Shown in pieces: positions 43,296 to 51,069 of a stretch of DNA of 64,000 nucleotides. The notes under the pieces were generated by a model. That model was not told where the DNA came from, ran no database searches, and saw only the letters and a list, made by a program, of their open reading frames with translations. Both the position numbers and the translations under genes were made by a program. The stretch lies in NCBI GenBank assembly GCA_026225395.1, contig JAMFSR010000010.1, positions 1-64,000 on the forward strand. Reading direction: 5' to 3'. Every line of letters starts with the position of its first letter. The stretch's first letter is position 1. Origin of the DNA: Granulicella sapmiensis. GTDB lineage: Bacteria; Acidobacteriota; Terriglobia; Terriglobales; Acidobacteriaceae.

Positions 43296-44366
43296 ATGCA
43301 CGAACTGCTCCATGAAGCGGAACCGGCACCCATCGACGAGGCCGAACGGTACTCGCGGCAGGTGCTGTTCAAAGGAATCGGCGAACAGGGCCAAAAGCGA
43401 ATCCAGCAAGGCAGGGTTGTGATCGTGGGCGTGGGTGCTACCGGCGCGGCGACGGCGGGATTGCTGGCGCGCGCAGGTGTCGGCAAGCTGACGCTGATCG
43501 ACCGGGACTTCGTCGAGCCTTCCAACCTGCAGCGCCAGGTATTGTTCGACGAGGACGACGCCCGCGCAGCGCTGCCCAAGGCTGTGGCGGCGCGACAGCA
43601 CTTGCTGCGGGTGAACTCCGGCGTGCGGGTGAGTGCGCATGTGGCCGACCTGGTGCCCGCAAATATCGCCGCCCTGCTGGACGGTGCGGATATCGTGCTG
43701 GACTGCACCGACAACTTCGAGACGCGGTATCTGCTGAACGACTTCTGCGTCAGCGAAGCGAAACCCTGGATTTACGCGGCGGCTGTGGGCTCCTACGCGG
43801 CAACGATGAACATCCTGCCGAAAGGGTTTGAGGGTGTCGCACCCACAGCCTGCCTGGCGTGCGTCTTTCCCGCGGCTCCCGGTGGGAATGTGGAGACCTG
43901 CGATACGGCGGGCATTCTTTCGACAGCCGTAAACCTGGCGGCTTCGATGCAAGTGACGGAAGCACTGAAGCTGCTTACCGGGCAGCCGCAGCTCATGCGG
44001 CGTACGCTGCTCTCGTTCGACCTCTGGAGCGGAGAGCGGTCGGAGATTGCGACAGGCTCGCCGCGCGAGGACTGCGAAGTCTGCGGAGAGCGGAAGTTCC
44101 GGTACCTGGCTGGCGAGGGACGGCCGCACATTACGCTCTGCGGGCGGAACTCGGTGCAAATCCATGAGCACCACCGGCCCGTGGACTTGGTGGCACTGGG
44201 AGAGCGATTGGCTCCGCTGGGAACGGTGCGATCCAACGGAATGCTGCTGCGGTTTGAGCGCGCTCCACACACAATTACTGTGTTTCCGGACGGGCGGGCG
44301 CTGGTGCAGGGGACGACCGATGTGGGGCTGGCGCGGTCGCTTTATGCACGCTTTATTGGGTCGTAA
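43296..44366 (+). CDS. ThiF/MoeB-family E1-like adenylyltransferase
   Basis: The 356-residue protein has the E1 fold: YSRQVLFKGIGEQGQKRI, VVIVGVGATGAATAGLLARAG (nucleotide-binding), LIDRDFVEPSNLQRQVLF, and IVLDCTDNFETRYLLND. The cysteines in TACLACVFP and in CEVCGERKFRYL form a zinc-type set, and VETCDTAGIL carries the likely active-site cysteine. Members adenylate the C-terminus of ThiS- or MoaD-like proteins for sulfur transfer in thiamin or molybdopterin synthesis. No sulfur-carrier gene is adjacent, so the pathway is open. Start is ATG 43296. Confidence 0.9.
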   Translation: MHELLHEAEPAPIDEAERYSRQVLFKGIGEQGQKRIQQGRVVIVGVGATGAATAGLLARAGVGKLTLIDRDFVEPSNLQRQVLFDEDDARAALPKAVAARQHLLRVNSGVRVSAHVADLVPANIAALLDGADIVLDCTDNFETRYLLNDFCVSEAKPWIYAAAVGSYAATMNILPKGFEGVAPTACLACVFPAAPGGNVETCDTAGILSTAVNLAASMQVTEALKLLTGQPQLMRRTLLSFDLWSGERSEIATGSPREDCEVCGERKFRYLAGEGRPHITLCGRNSVQIHEHHRPVDLVALGERLAPLGTVRSNGMLLRFERAPHTITVFPDGRALVQGTTDVGLARSLYARFIGS

Positions 44367-44493
44367 GGCGAGATAGTTCTGCCCGATGCTCGACGGACAA
44401 CCTCTTTGCCCTGAGCGTAATCCAAGGCCTTGATACCTTAGTCATCGTCTTTGCTATAGGCTGGAACGAGGATACGGTGTCGGCAGCGAACGA

Positions 44494-45183
44494 ATGAACG
44501 GACCGGACACACCTCCTATGGGACAGCAAGGCCTTTTGACGACACCTCCAGCAAAACCGAATCCCGGCTTGTTCAAGCGGAACCCCCCGATCGCCGGCGA
44601 GGCCGAAGCCATTGAACGTGCAAAAAATGGCGATGCCGACGCATTTTCAAAACTTTATGCGCTGCACAAGCGGCGCGTGTACACGCTTTGCCTGCGCATG
44701 CTCGGCAATGTGTCCGAAGCCGAGGACATGACCCAGGAAGCGTTTCTGCACCTGTTCCGCAAGCTGGGCAGCTTCCGCGGAGAAAGCGCCTTCTCCACCT
44801 GGCTGCATCGGCTGACGGTGAACCTGGTGCTGATGCATCTGCGCAAGAAGGGTCTGCAGCTGGTTTCTCTCGAAGAGACGATCAATCCTTCCGAGGATGA
44901 TGCACCGAAGCGGGACTTTGGCTCGCGCGATCCCAATCTTGCAGGCTCCGTTGACCGCGTAACGCTGGAGCGGGCTGTAGCTTCGCTGCCTCCGGGGTAC
45001 CGGATGGTGTTCGTGCTGCACGATGTTGAAGGATTTGAGCATAACGAAATCGCGACGATGCTGGAGTGCTCCACGGGCAACAGCAAATCGCAGCTCCACA
45101 AGGCCCGGCTGAAGTTGCGCGAACTGTTGCGTCAGCCCGAAGCTCTTCCTCCGATCGAGGGCAGCAAGGAGGTTGCGAAATGA
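44494..45183 (+). CDS. ECF-type RNA polymerase sigma factor (RpoE-like)
   Basis: The protein (229 aa) has region 2 ([58 protein letters not shown]) and region 4 ([49 protein letters not shown]). The N-terminal ~35 residues are a Pro-rich extension. It directs transcription of a stress-type regulon. Its stop overlaps the ATG of the small downstream gene (ATGA). Region 2-4 content is normal; the DNA targets are unknown. Start ATG 44494. Confidence 0.92.
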   Translation: MNGPDTPPMGQQGLLTTPPAKPNPGLFKRNPPIAGEAEAIERAKNGDADAFSKLYALHKRRVYTLCLRMLGNVSEAEDMTQEAFLHLFRKLGSFRGESAFSTWLHRLTVNLVLMHLRKKGLQLVSLEETINPSEDDAPKRDFGSRDPNLAGSVDRVTLERAVASLPPGYRMVFVLHDVEGFEHNEIATMLECSTGNSKSQLHKARLKLRELLRQPEALPPIEGSKEVAK

Positions 45184-45491
45184 GCGACCTGACGAACGTG
45201 AACTTCGACAACATGACGGCCGCGCAGTTTGAGGACTACCTTCCTGACCTGTTTGCCTCCGGCGACGGCAAAGTAAGCCACGACCCTCGGTTTGCGGTTT
45301 TCCTGGAAAAAAATCCTGACTGCGCTGCGCTGGTACACGATCTGGAAGCGATCGCAGAGCATGCGAAGAGCCTCTTTGAGCCGACCGAGGAGCCTGCGGA
45401 TTCGGTCTGGTCGAACATCGCGAGCAAGCTCAAGGGTGAAACGCAGGATCTTGATGAGCCCTCGGGTTTGATCGAACCTGCGGCTGAGTAA
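45180..45491 (+). CDS. Acidic small protein coupled to an ECF sigma gene; anti-sigma candidate
   Basis: The 103-residue acidic protein begins [25 protein letters not shown] and contains [23 protein letters not shown]. There is no transmembrane helix and no zinc-finger His-x3-Cys-x2-Cys motif. Four-base overlap with the sigma gene suggests it acts on the sigma factor, so it could be a soluble anti-sigma or a co-factor. I do not recognise a family. A terminator follows. Confidence 0.65.
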   Translation: MSDLTNVNFDNMTAAQFEDYLPDLFASGDGKVSHDPRFAVFLEKNPDCAALVHDLEAIAEHAKSLFEPTEEPADSVWSNIASKLKGETQDLDEPSGLIEPAAE

Positions 45492-45513
45492 GGCTTCGAC
45501 CTACTGACATGGC

Positions 45514-45545
45514 AAAGCCCGAATCTTTGAGTTCGGGCTTTTTGC
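45514..45545 (+). terminator. Intrinsic terminator after the sigma-factor operon
   Basis: A perfect 10-bp stem (45514-45523 with 45532-45541; AAAGCCCGAA), loop TCTTTGAG, followed by TTTGC. It separates the sigma operon from the aroK leader region. Confidence 0.85.
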
Positions 45546-45582
45546 TTGCTTGTTTCCGGTTTGAGGCGTAATTTCTTACCTG

Positions 45583-45675
45583 ATGACGACGTTCCGCACT
45601 TCCGGCCGATTTAGCTACTACTACTGGTACCCCCAGCGGCCGGCGGACGTGCGACTTTCTCTGAATCGAACCTAA
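45583..45675 (+). CDS. Aromatic-amino-acid leader peptide of the aroK attenuator
   Basis: A 30-residue ORF too short for normal gene calling: MTTFRTSGRFSYYYWYPQRP then ADVRLSLNRT. Residues 10-16 are Phe-Ser-Tyr-Tyr-Tyr-Trp-Tyr (codons 45610-45630); six of seven are aromatic, with three consecutive Tyr codons plus Trp. It is followed by a terminator hairpin and shikimate kinase, the arrangement of a Trp- or Phe-type attenuator. The ATG lacks a clear ribosome site (GAGG is 16 bases away), so a leaderless transcript starting near 45580 is possible. Stalling at the Tyr/Trp codons would signal low aromatic amino acids. Confidence 0.8.
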   Translation: MTTFRTSGRFSYYYWYPQRPADVRLSLNRT

Positions 45676-45687
45676 GCAACAGAGAAA
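45595..45687 (+). promoter_or_regulatory. Pairing elements of the aroK attenuator
   Basis: Within the leader, CGCAC and CCGGCCG (45595-45599, 45602-45608) can pair with CGGCCGG and GTGCG (45637-45643, 45649-45653), placing the Tyr/Trp codons in the loop. A second hairpin TTTCTCTG/CAGAGAAA (45656-45663 with 45680-45687) contains the peptide's stop codon in its loop. GCGGC at 45636-45640 could instead pair with GCCGC at 45706-45710 in the terminator, a candidate antiterminator. The alternative pairing is only five bases as seen by eye. Confidence 0.5.
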
Positions 45688-45704
45688 CATCACCGAATCC
45701 ACCG

Positions 45705-45739
45705 AGCCGCGACCCCCAAAGGGTTGCGGCTTTTGTTTT
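45705..45739 (+). terminator. Attenuator terminator before aroK
   Basis: An 11-bp stem with one G-T wobble (45705-45715 AGCCGCGACCC with 45721-45731 GGGTTGCGGCT), loop CCAAA, then TTTTGTTTT. It lies between the leader-peptide stop and aroK and would end transcription before the gene. Confidence 0.85.
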
Positions 45740-45784
45740 GCACCAACACCAGCAGCTTCCAAACAGCACCGAACGGAGACGACA

Positions 45785-46387
45785 ATGAGTACAGCAGTTC
45801 TGGATATGTCAGCCATGCCCACTCCCACTAAAACCCGAACCTCGCCCCTACCCACCGGGCTCGACCGAATCGTGCTGACCGGCTTCATGGGATCAGGCAA
45901 GACGACCGTCGGCGCCCTGCTTGCGGCGGAACTGGGATGGAAGTTTCTGGATCTCGACCACGAGATCGAGCGCCGCGAGGGACGGACGGTACCGCAGATC
46001 TTCGCCGAAAGCGGCGAGCAGGCGTTCCGACGCGCAGAGGCTTCCGCGTTGGCTGGGCTGCTGGGACAGCGGGGGGTGGTGATCGCGCTCGGCGGCGGAG
46101 CGCCGGAGGAGTTGGGAAACCGGCTGCTGCTGGAGCAGACGCCGCGAACGGCGGTGATTTACCTGTCGGCTGCGTTTGAGGTCCTGGTGGAGCGATGCCG
46201 AGTGCAGGCGCTCGATCCAGAGGCGACGGCACGACCCGTTCTGGCGGACCGGGATGTGGCTGCGGCACGGTTTACGCGGCGGAAACCGCATTACGAGCGG
46301 ATTGCGGCGCATATCGTCGAAACCGAGGGTGATACGGCTGAGGGAAGCGTTCAGGCGGTGTTGCGCAAGTTGAAGGTGCGTTCTTAG
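45785..46387 (+). CDS. aroK: Shikimate kinase
   Basis: The 200-residue enzyme has Walker A LTGFMGSGKTTVG (31-43), the substrate Asp in FLDLDHEIE (56-58), FRRAE (81-85), the VIALGGGAPEE block (GGG 103-105) and the lid Arg in ARPVLADRD (Arg150). It phosphorylates shikimate in the common aromatic pathway. An N-terminal extension of ~24 residues is longer than usual. GGAG lies six bases before ATG 45785. The attenuator leader upstream (45583-45739) is the probable control; a 27-base gap follows before an AI-2E transporter gene. Tyr, Trp and Phe all derive from its product. Confidence 0.95.
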   Translation: MSTAVLDMSAMPTPTKTRTSPLPTGLDRIVLTGFMGSGKTTVGALLAAELGWKFLDLDHEIERREGRTVPQIFAESGEQAFRRAEASALAGLLGQRGVVIALGGGAPEELGNRLLLEQTPRTAVIYLSAAFEVLVERCRVQALDPEATARPVLADRDVAAARFTRRKPHYERIAAHIVETEGDTAEGSVQAVLRKLKVRS

Positions 46388-46414
46388 CTCTCCGCACCGC
46401 GTAAGGCACAATAA

Positions 46415-47509
46415 GTGCATCAGACGGTACAAGATACACAGGAGACCACCCTGGCACTGAAGCCCGCAACCGCGACGCAGACTGAACCGAAACGCAACGT
46501 GGTTCGTGGACATATTTTGTTTACGTTCGCGGTGATGCTGGCACTGGCGCTGGCATGGAAGCTGCGCAGCGTACTCGAGATTGTGTACGTAAGCGCTCTG
46601 TTTGCCGTAGTGCTGATGCCTGTTGTCCAGCAGATCATGCGAGTGAATATACGGGGATGGAGCCCATCGCGGCTGATCGCGATCATTGCTCTTCTGGTGA
46701 CGGTTTTTGCGGCACTCACAGCGTTTTTGGTCGTGGGGCTGCCACCGGTGATTCGGGATGTACAACATTTTGCGGCGGATTTACCCGGCAGGATTCCGGG
46801 ACTGGTAACGAAGCTCAAGAAGCTGCCAATGGCCGACAAGTTCGGAGTGGACCAGCTCGCGGAGAAGTCAGAGGCGATGATTTCCAGCTTTGCAAGCTAT
46901 CTCCTGGCGTCATTCCCGCTGTGGATGAGCCGTGTGCTGGATCTGCTTACGGCCTTTATTCTCTGCATTTACTTCATGTTGGAAGGCGAGTTCGCGTATC
47001 AGTACTTTCTCTCGTTCTTTACCGACGGCCCCCGGGAGCGGCTGGCAAAGACGCTGGTTGTCGCCGAGCACCGGATGAGCAAATGGCTGCTGGGGCAGGG
47101 GTCGCTGATGCTGATCCTGGGGGTATGCAGCACGATCGTTTTCGCGATCCTGCATGTGCGGTACTTCTTTCTGCTGGGCGTTTTGATGGGGCTGTTCAAC
47201 ATCATCCCGGTAATGGGTGGGGTGATTACGATTCTGCTGGCAGCAGGCTGCGCGGCGCTGGATTCGTGGTCGAAGATGGCAGGCGTGCTGATCTTCTACG
47301 CAGTGTATGTGCAGGTAGAAAACGGGTTTCTGACGCCGAAGATCATGAAATCCAGCGTGAACCTGATGGGGCTTTCCGTATTGATCGCCTTGATGGCCGG
47401 GCTGGCGCTGGCTGGAGTGGTCGGTGCGCTGGTGGCCGTGCCCACGGCGGCGCTGGTGGCCGTGTTGATGGATGAGTACATGGTGCAGAAAGTCGCCGAC
47501 GAGGGATAG
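46415..47509 (+). CDS. AI-2E (DUF20) family transporter-like membrane protein
   Basis: The protein (364 aa) has about eight helices, with the family pattern: GHILFTFAVMLALALAW, IVYVSALFAVVLMPVVQ, IAIIALLVTVFAALTAFLVVG, a soluble loop (LPGRIPGLVTKLKKL), LLTAFILCIYFMLEG, FFLLGVLMGLFNIIPVMGGV, QVENGFLTPKIMKSSVNLMGL. The family ranges from autoinducer-2 exporters to Na+/H+ antiporters and permeases; the substrate here is unknown. GTG 46415 is the start. It follows aroK by 27 bases and may share its transcript. Confidence 0.85.
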   Translation: MHQTVQDTQETTLALKPATATQTEPKRNVVRGHILFTFAVMLALALAWKLRSVLEIVYVSALFAVVLMPVVQQIMRVNIRGWSPSRLIAIIALLVTVFAALTAFLVVGLPPVIRDVQHFAADLPGRIPGLVTKLKKLPMADKFGVDQLAEKSEAMISSFASYLLASFPLWMSRVLDLLTAFILCIYFMLEGEFAYQYFLSFFTDGPRERLAKTLVVAEHRMSKWLLGQGSLMLILGVCSTIVFAILHVRYFFLLGVLMGLFNIIPVMGGVITILLAAGCAALDSWSKMAGVLIFYAVYVQVENGFLTPKIMKSSVNLMGLSVLIALMAGLALAGVVGALVAVPTAALVAVLMDEYMVQKVADEG

Positions 47510-47644
47510 GTTTTCCGAACGAAGCGCGGCGTAGAAAAGGCTCGAATCCCCGCGTGAATTCTTGAGATGGGGGCAAATTTGTCTGTAATCTGTAGCTGGC
47601 GGTTACCCGTCTTCAACAGTATGCAACTAGCGCTAGATGTAACC

Positions 47645-48196
47645 ATGAGCAATGTGCAGGTGGTCGAACGGAGCAGCTCCGAGCTGGACGATATCGACGC
47701 GCTGGTGCGGACCTACCGCCCGCGGCTGCTGCGCTTCGTTACGTTTTCGATCGGCGACCCGGACTTGGCGGAGTCGATTACGCAGGACTGCTTCCTGAAG
47801 GCCTACAACGGGCGCGACAAGTTCCGCGGCGACTGCTCGGTCAACACCTGGTTGACCAGCATTGCGCTGAACCTGATCCGCGACCAGCAGCGGCTGCAAA
47901 AGTTCCGTTTCTGGCGGCAGGCGCGGGCTACGGCGATCGATGTAAGCGATGCCGCGAACTTCCTGGCCAGCCACGAGAGCTCGGCCGAAGCGCGAATCCT
48001 GGCCATCGAACGAACCGAGCAGGTGCAGGCCGCGCTGGCAAACCTTTCCGTCAACCAGCGGGCGATCTTCCTGATGCGGTTTGCGGAAGACATGGATCTT
48101 TCCGAAATCGCAGCGACGATTTCCATGCCGATCAACACGGTAAAAACGCATCTTCACCGTGCGTTGAAGGCGGTACGTGCCGAGGTAGGCCGATGA
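47645..48196 (+). CDS. ECF sigma factor of the second sigma/anti-sigma locus
   Basis: The 183-residue protein has region 2 (YRPRLLRFVTFSIGDPDLAES, ITQDCFLKAYNGRDKFRGDCS, VNTWLTSIALNLIRDQQRLQ) and region 4 (ALANLSVNQRAIFLMRFAEDMD, SEIAATISMPINTVKTHLHRALKA). It likely senses envelope stress together with the downstream anti-sigma gene. ATG 47645 is chosen; ATG 47621 or 47567 would add 8 or 26 residues with no better ribosome site. The stop overlaps the anti-sigma ATG by four bases. Confidence 0.85.
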   Translation: MSNVQVVERSSSELDDIDALVRTYRPRLLRFVTFSIGDPDLAESITQDCFLKAYNGRDKFRGDCSVNTWLTSIALNLIRDQQRLQKFRFWRQARATAIDVSDAANFLASHESSAEARILAIERTEQVQAALANLSVNQRAIFLMRFAEDMDLSEIAATISMPINTVKTHLHRALKAVRAEVGR

Positions 48197-48804
48197 ATAC
48201 GATGAGCAGCAGGCAGCTTACGCATCTTTTCCATCTCTCGGAAGACCAGATTGACGATGTGCTGATCGGCGACCTTACAGCTGAGCCCGCCGCGCACCTG
48301 AAGCAGTGCGCGGAGTGCCAGACGCGGCTTGAGGCGGCGAAGGCCCCAATGGCAAGCTTTGCGACGGTTTCGATGGCGTGGAGCGAGCGGCAGTCGGCTA
48401 CTGCGCCGATAACGCTGGCGCAGGCGGCGAACTCGGCCGGACAGCGACGGGCGAACTGGGTTGCTACCGTTACGGCCATGCTTCTGGTTGCGGTTTCGAT
48501 TCCGCTGACCATGCGCGAGAAGCATACGCAGGTTGTGGCTTCGGATACTGGCGTATCCACCCCCGCGAAACCCGCTGCGGTGCAGCAGGCTTCGAACAAC
48601 GCCGAGCAAGCGCAGGTTCAGCCTGTGGCTATAGTGCACCACGAACACCCGGCGGCACAGCTTGCGCAGGACAACGAGATGCTGCAGGCGATCAACCGCG
48701 AGCTGGACGCTTCCGTACAGTCGCCTTCCGATAACTTTGGCCTGATGGCCGTTGGCGGCACTGCCGCGCATGGACGCAACGCGCCCGTGCAAACCTGGGA
48801 TTAG
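48193..48804 (+). CDS. Membrane anti-sigma factor with ZAS-type zinc motif
   Basis: The protein (203 aa) carries the zinc-containing anti-sigma motif His35-x3-Cys39-x2-Cys42 (AAHLKQCAECQ). The segment WVATVTAMLLVAVSIPLTM is a transmembrane helix, followed by an Ala/Gln-rich periplasmic part. Such proteins hold an ECF sigma factor at the membrane until a stress signal. The sigma gene directly precedes (ATGA overlap). A Spy-like gene follows 12 bases later. Confidence 0.82.
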   Translation: MNTMSSRQLTHLFHLSEDQIDDVLIGDLTAEPAAHLKQCAECQTRLEAAKAPMASFATVSMAWSERQSATAPITLAQAANSAGQRRANWVATVTAMLLVAVSIPLTMREKHTQVVASDTGVSTPAKPAAVQQASNNAEQAQVQPVAIVHHEHPAAQLAQDNEMLQAINRELDASVQSPSDNFGLMAVGGTAAHGRNAPVQTWD

Positions 48805-48816
48805 TCGAGGAATCTG

Positions 48817-49365
48817 GTGAACGTGCGCCGTAACTTTCAATCCATGCTGGTGCTCTGCCTGGCGTTGCTGCTGTGCCCCGCCCTGCGTGCGCAACGCGGC
48901 GGACCCGGCGGTGGGCCGGGCGGCGGCATGGGAGGCATGGGAGGCGGCGGCATGATGGGCGGCCGCGGCGGTATGCGGAACAATCTGGTGGGGCGCGTTC
49001 CGGGGCCAGGGCTTCGCACAGAACCGCTGATTACCCTTCCCGGCCGGTGGTGGGACGACAAGAAGACGGTCAAAACCGTGGGGTTGCGGTCCGAGCAACA
49101 GCAGCGGATGGACGACATCTTCGAAGCGAGCAAGGGTAACCTGATGTCGCTGTTCGACAACCTGCACACGGAGCAGACACGGTTTGTCTCCATGCCACGG
49201 GAAGACCTGCAGGATGAGACGAAGGTATTTGCCGCAATCGACCGCGTCGCCCAGGCGCGGGCCGACCTGGACAAGGCCTACTTCCACCTCTGGCTGCAGA
49301 TTCGCAAGGAGATGGACCCCGTACAGCTGACAGCGCTGGACCGGGAGATCGCCAACGGGCAGTAG
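48817..49365 (+). CDS. Spy/CpxP-like periplasmic protein
   Basis: The 182-residue protein has a signal peptide (FQSMLVLCLALLLCPALRAQ), a Gly/Met-rich stretch (GGPGGGMGGMGGGGMMGGRGG) and a helical C-terminal half with an LTxxQ-like fold (LRSEQQQRMDDIFEASKGNL, LDKAYFHLWLQIRKEMDPVQL). Spy/CpxP-like proteins sense envelope stress or bind metals and unfolded proteins. The Met-rich stretch could bind copper or silver, an inference. GAGG precedes GTG 48817 by six bases. Third gene of the sigma locus. Confidence 0.72.
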   Translation: MNVRRNFQSMLVLCLALLLCPALRAQRGGPGGGPGGGMGGMGGGGMMGGRGGMRNNLVGRVPGPGLRTEPLITLPGRWWDDKKTVKTVGLRSEQQQRMDDIFEASKGNLMSLFDNLHTEQTRFVSMPREDLQDETKVFAAIDRVAQARADLDKAYFHLWLQIRKEMDPVQLTALDREIANGQ

Positions 49366-49366
49366 C

Positions 49367-49798
49367 TTAGATCGGCTGCAGGTCCGGTGGGACCCACGTC
49401 TGGCGGGCATGCGTGCTGCGAACTACATCGAAACTGTAATAGCGGGTGTGCAGGCTTCGCTCCTCACCGAACAGAGCAACAGCTTTACAGGCGGCGGCCC
49501 ACGGGTCGTCAACCCCCACGAGGGCTTTGGCGAGGACGAGCGACCAGAAGCGGGTGAGGGTTTCGTGGTAGCCGGAGTCCGGCCCGTTCACGGTGCCGAC
49601 AGCCTCGTTGTAGCGGCGTATCCCGGCCCTGGTGTGTTCCAGGGCTGAGGCGCCAAAGCGCACGGTGTAGCAGGCGCCTACGGCAACGTGGGCAGCGTGC
49701 GTCCACTGCGGCTTAGGCAATGTGCCTGCCTCCCAAGAGTCGAGGAACTGCTCAAGAGAAGCGGGTGAGGTGAGGAAGTCGTGCTTCGCGTCGGGCAT
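49367..49798 (-). CDS. Conserved hypothetical protein
   Basis: The 143-residue protein has segments such as PKPQWTHAAHVAVGACYTV, YNEAVGTVNGPDSGYHETLTRFW and SLHTRYYSFDVVRSTHARQTW. It has no signal peptide, no transmembrane helix and no name I can give. The WTHAAHVAVG and GYHET blocks with His and Glu suggest a metal-binding or enzymatic fold, but this is unsupported. It is convergent with the Spy-like gene, its stop one base away. Confidence 0.6.
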   Translation of the reverse strand: MPDAKHDFLTSPASLEQFLDSWEAGTLPKPQWTHAAHVAVGACYTVRFGASALEHTRAGIRRYNEAVGTVNGPDSGYHETLTRFWSLVLAKALVGVDDPWAAACKAVALFGEERSLHTRYYSFDVVRSTHARQTWVPPDLQPI

Positions 49799-49821
49799 CG
49801 GGCATCGGGCGCTGGGTTTTG

Positions 49822-50925
49822 TTACTTCTCGGTGGAGAAGGTCCAGGTGGTAGTGCTGCGATACATGTCGCCGGGCTTGAGCTCAGTGGAAGGATAGCTG
49901 GGCTCGTTGGGCGAGTCCGGAAAGTGCTGGGTTTCCAGGCACAGACCCGAACGCTTCTGGTACTTGCCGCCGCTGCGCGAAGGCAGCGTGCCGTCGAGGA
50001 AGTTGCCGCTATAGAACTGGACTCCGGGCTCGGTGCTCGAAATATGGAGGACGCGACCTGTGCCAGGGTCGTAAACCTTGGCGACAGGACGCAGGTCGCC
50101 GGACTTGCCGCGGATGACAAAGTTGTGGTCGTAGCCGGCGCCGTTCTTCAACTGCTCATTGTCGGCGTCAATGCGGGAGCCGATGGTGTGCGGCGTGCGG
50201 AAGTCAAAGGGCGTGCCTTCCACCAGCGCCTGCGGGCCGAGCGGGATCGAGGTGGGGTCGATAGGAGTGTATTTGTCGGAGTCAAGCGTGAGTTGCTCGT
50301 CCAGGATGCTTGGGGTGCCGTCGCCCCCAAGGTTGAAGTAGGTGTGGTTCGTCAAGTTGACGATCGTCGGAGCGTCGGTCGTCGCGAGATACTCGATGCG
50401 CACGCTGTTGCCGCGCAGCAGATAGCGGACGTGCGCGGTGAGCTTGCCAGGGTAACCCTGGTCGCCGTCAGGGCTGACGAGGGTGAACTCGACGCCATCG
50501 ACGATGGCCTTGCCCTGCCAGTTGCGGGACGCGAAGCCATCCGTGCCACCGTGCAGCGAGTTGGGTGGGTTGTTGATGGGCAGCTCATACTGCCGACCCT
50601 CAAGCGTGAACTTGCCCTTGGCGATGCGGTTTGCATAGCGGCCGGGGACGGACCCAAAGTAAGTCTTTGGATCAGCAATGTAGCTGTCGACGTTGTCATA
50701 CCCGAGAACGACGCCGCCCGTCTTGCCATTGCGGTCCTTGGTGTCAAGCGAAACCACACGCGCGCCGTAGCTGGTGATGCGCATGGTGATGTCGGCGCTG
50801 GTGAGCGTGAAGATTTCGGCGCTGCCCTGATGCGCGACGTTGCCGAAAGGAGCCTTGGTGACGGTGGTCTTTTGCGCGAACGCTGCGGTGGTCATCAGCA
50901 ATAGGATAGCTTGGAGCGATTTCAT
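49822..50925 (-). CDS. galM: Aldose 1-epimerase (galactose mutarotase), exported
   Basis: The 367-residue protein has a signal peptide (MKSLQAILLLMTTAAFAQ) and the GalM fold: FGSVPGRYANRIAKGKFTLEG, NNPPNSLHGGTDGF (His motif), TNHTYFNLGGDGT, GYDHNFVIRG and SGLCLETQHFPDSPNEPSYPST (Glu of the catalytic pair). It interconverts the alpha and beta anomers of aldoses. The start ATG 50925 is chosen because the signal peptide starts there; the frame continues upstream for 29 more codons. It is divergent from the SGNH hydrolase. Confidence 0.93.
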   Translation of the reverse strand: MKSLQAILLLMTTAAFAQKTTVTKAPFGNVAHQGSAEIFTLTSADITMRITSYGARVVSLDTKDRNGKTGGVVLGYDNVDSYIADPKTYFGSVPGRYANRIAKGKFTLEGRQYELPINNPPNSLHGGTDGFASRNWQGKAIVDGVEFTLVSPDGDQGYPGKLTAHVRYLLRGNSVRIEYLATTDAPTIVNLTNHTYFNLGGDGTPSILDEQLTLDSDKYTPIDPTSIPLGPQALVEGTPFDFRTPHTIGSRIDADNEQLKNGAGYDHNFVIRGKSGDLRPVAKVYDPGTGRVLHISSTEPGVQFYSGNFLDGTLPSRSGGKYQKRSGLCLETQHFPDSPNEPSYPSTELKPGDMYRSTTTWTFSTEK

Positions 50926-51069
50926 TGCGGGCTCACTCTGGGTCTGAAATGTGCGGGGCGTGCATAGATTCCGCCATGCGCCACTATACCCGAGAGCATG
51001 GATGCCATGCACCCGCGGCGCAACGTAGAATGGACGCGCTTCTGAATCTTAATTTCAGCCGGAGAGTTC

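Noticed and set aside
43084..43329. Extension of the bamA frame to the start at 43329
   Set aside because: It would overlap the divergent ThiF-family gene start, and signal-peptide position and GGGAAGG support GTG 43083.
47530..47580. TCGAATCC-containing sequence resembling a tRNA T-loop
   Set aside because: No acceptor, D or anticodon arms can be drawn around it.
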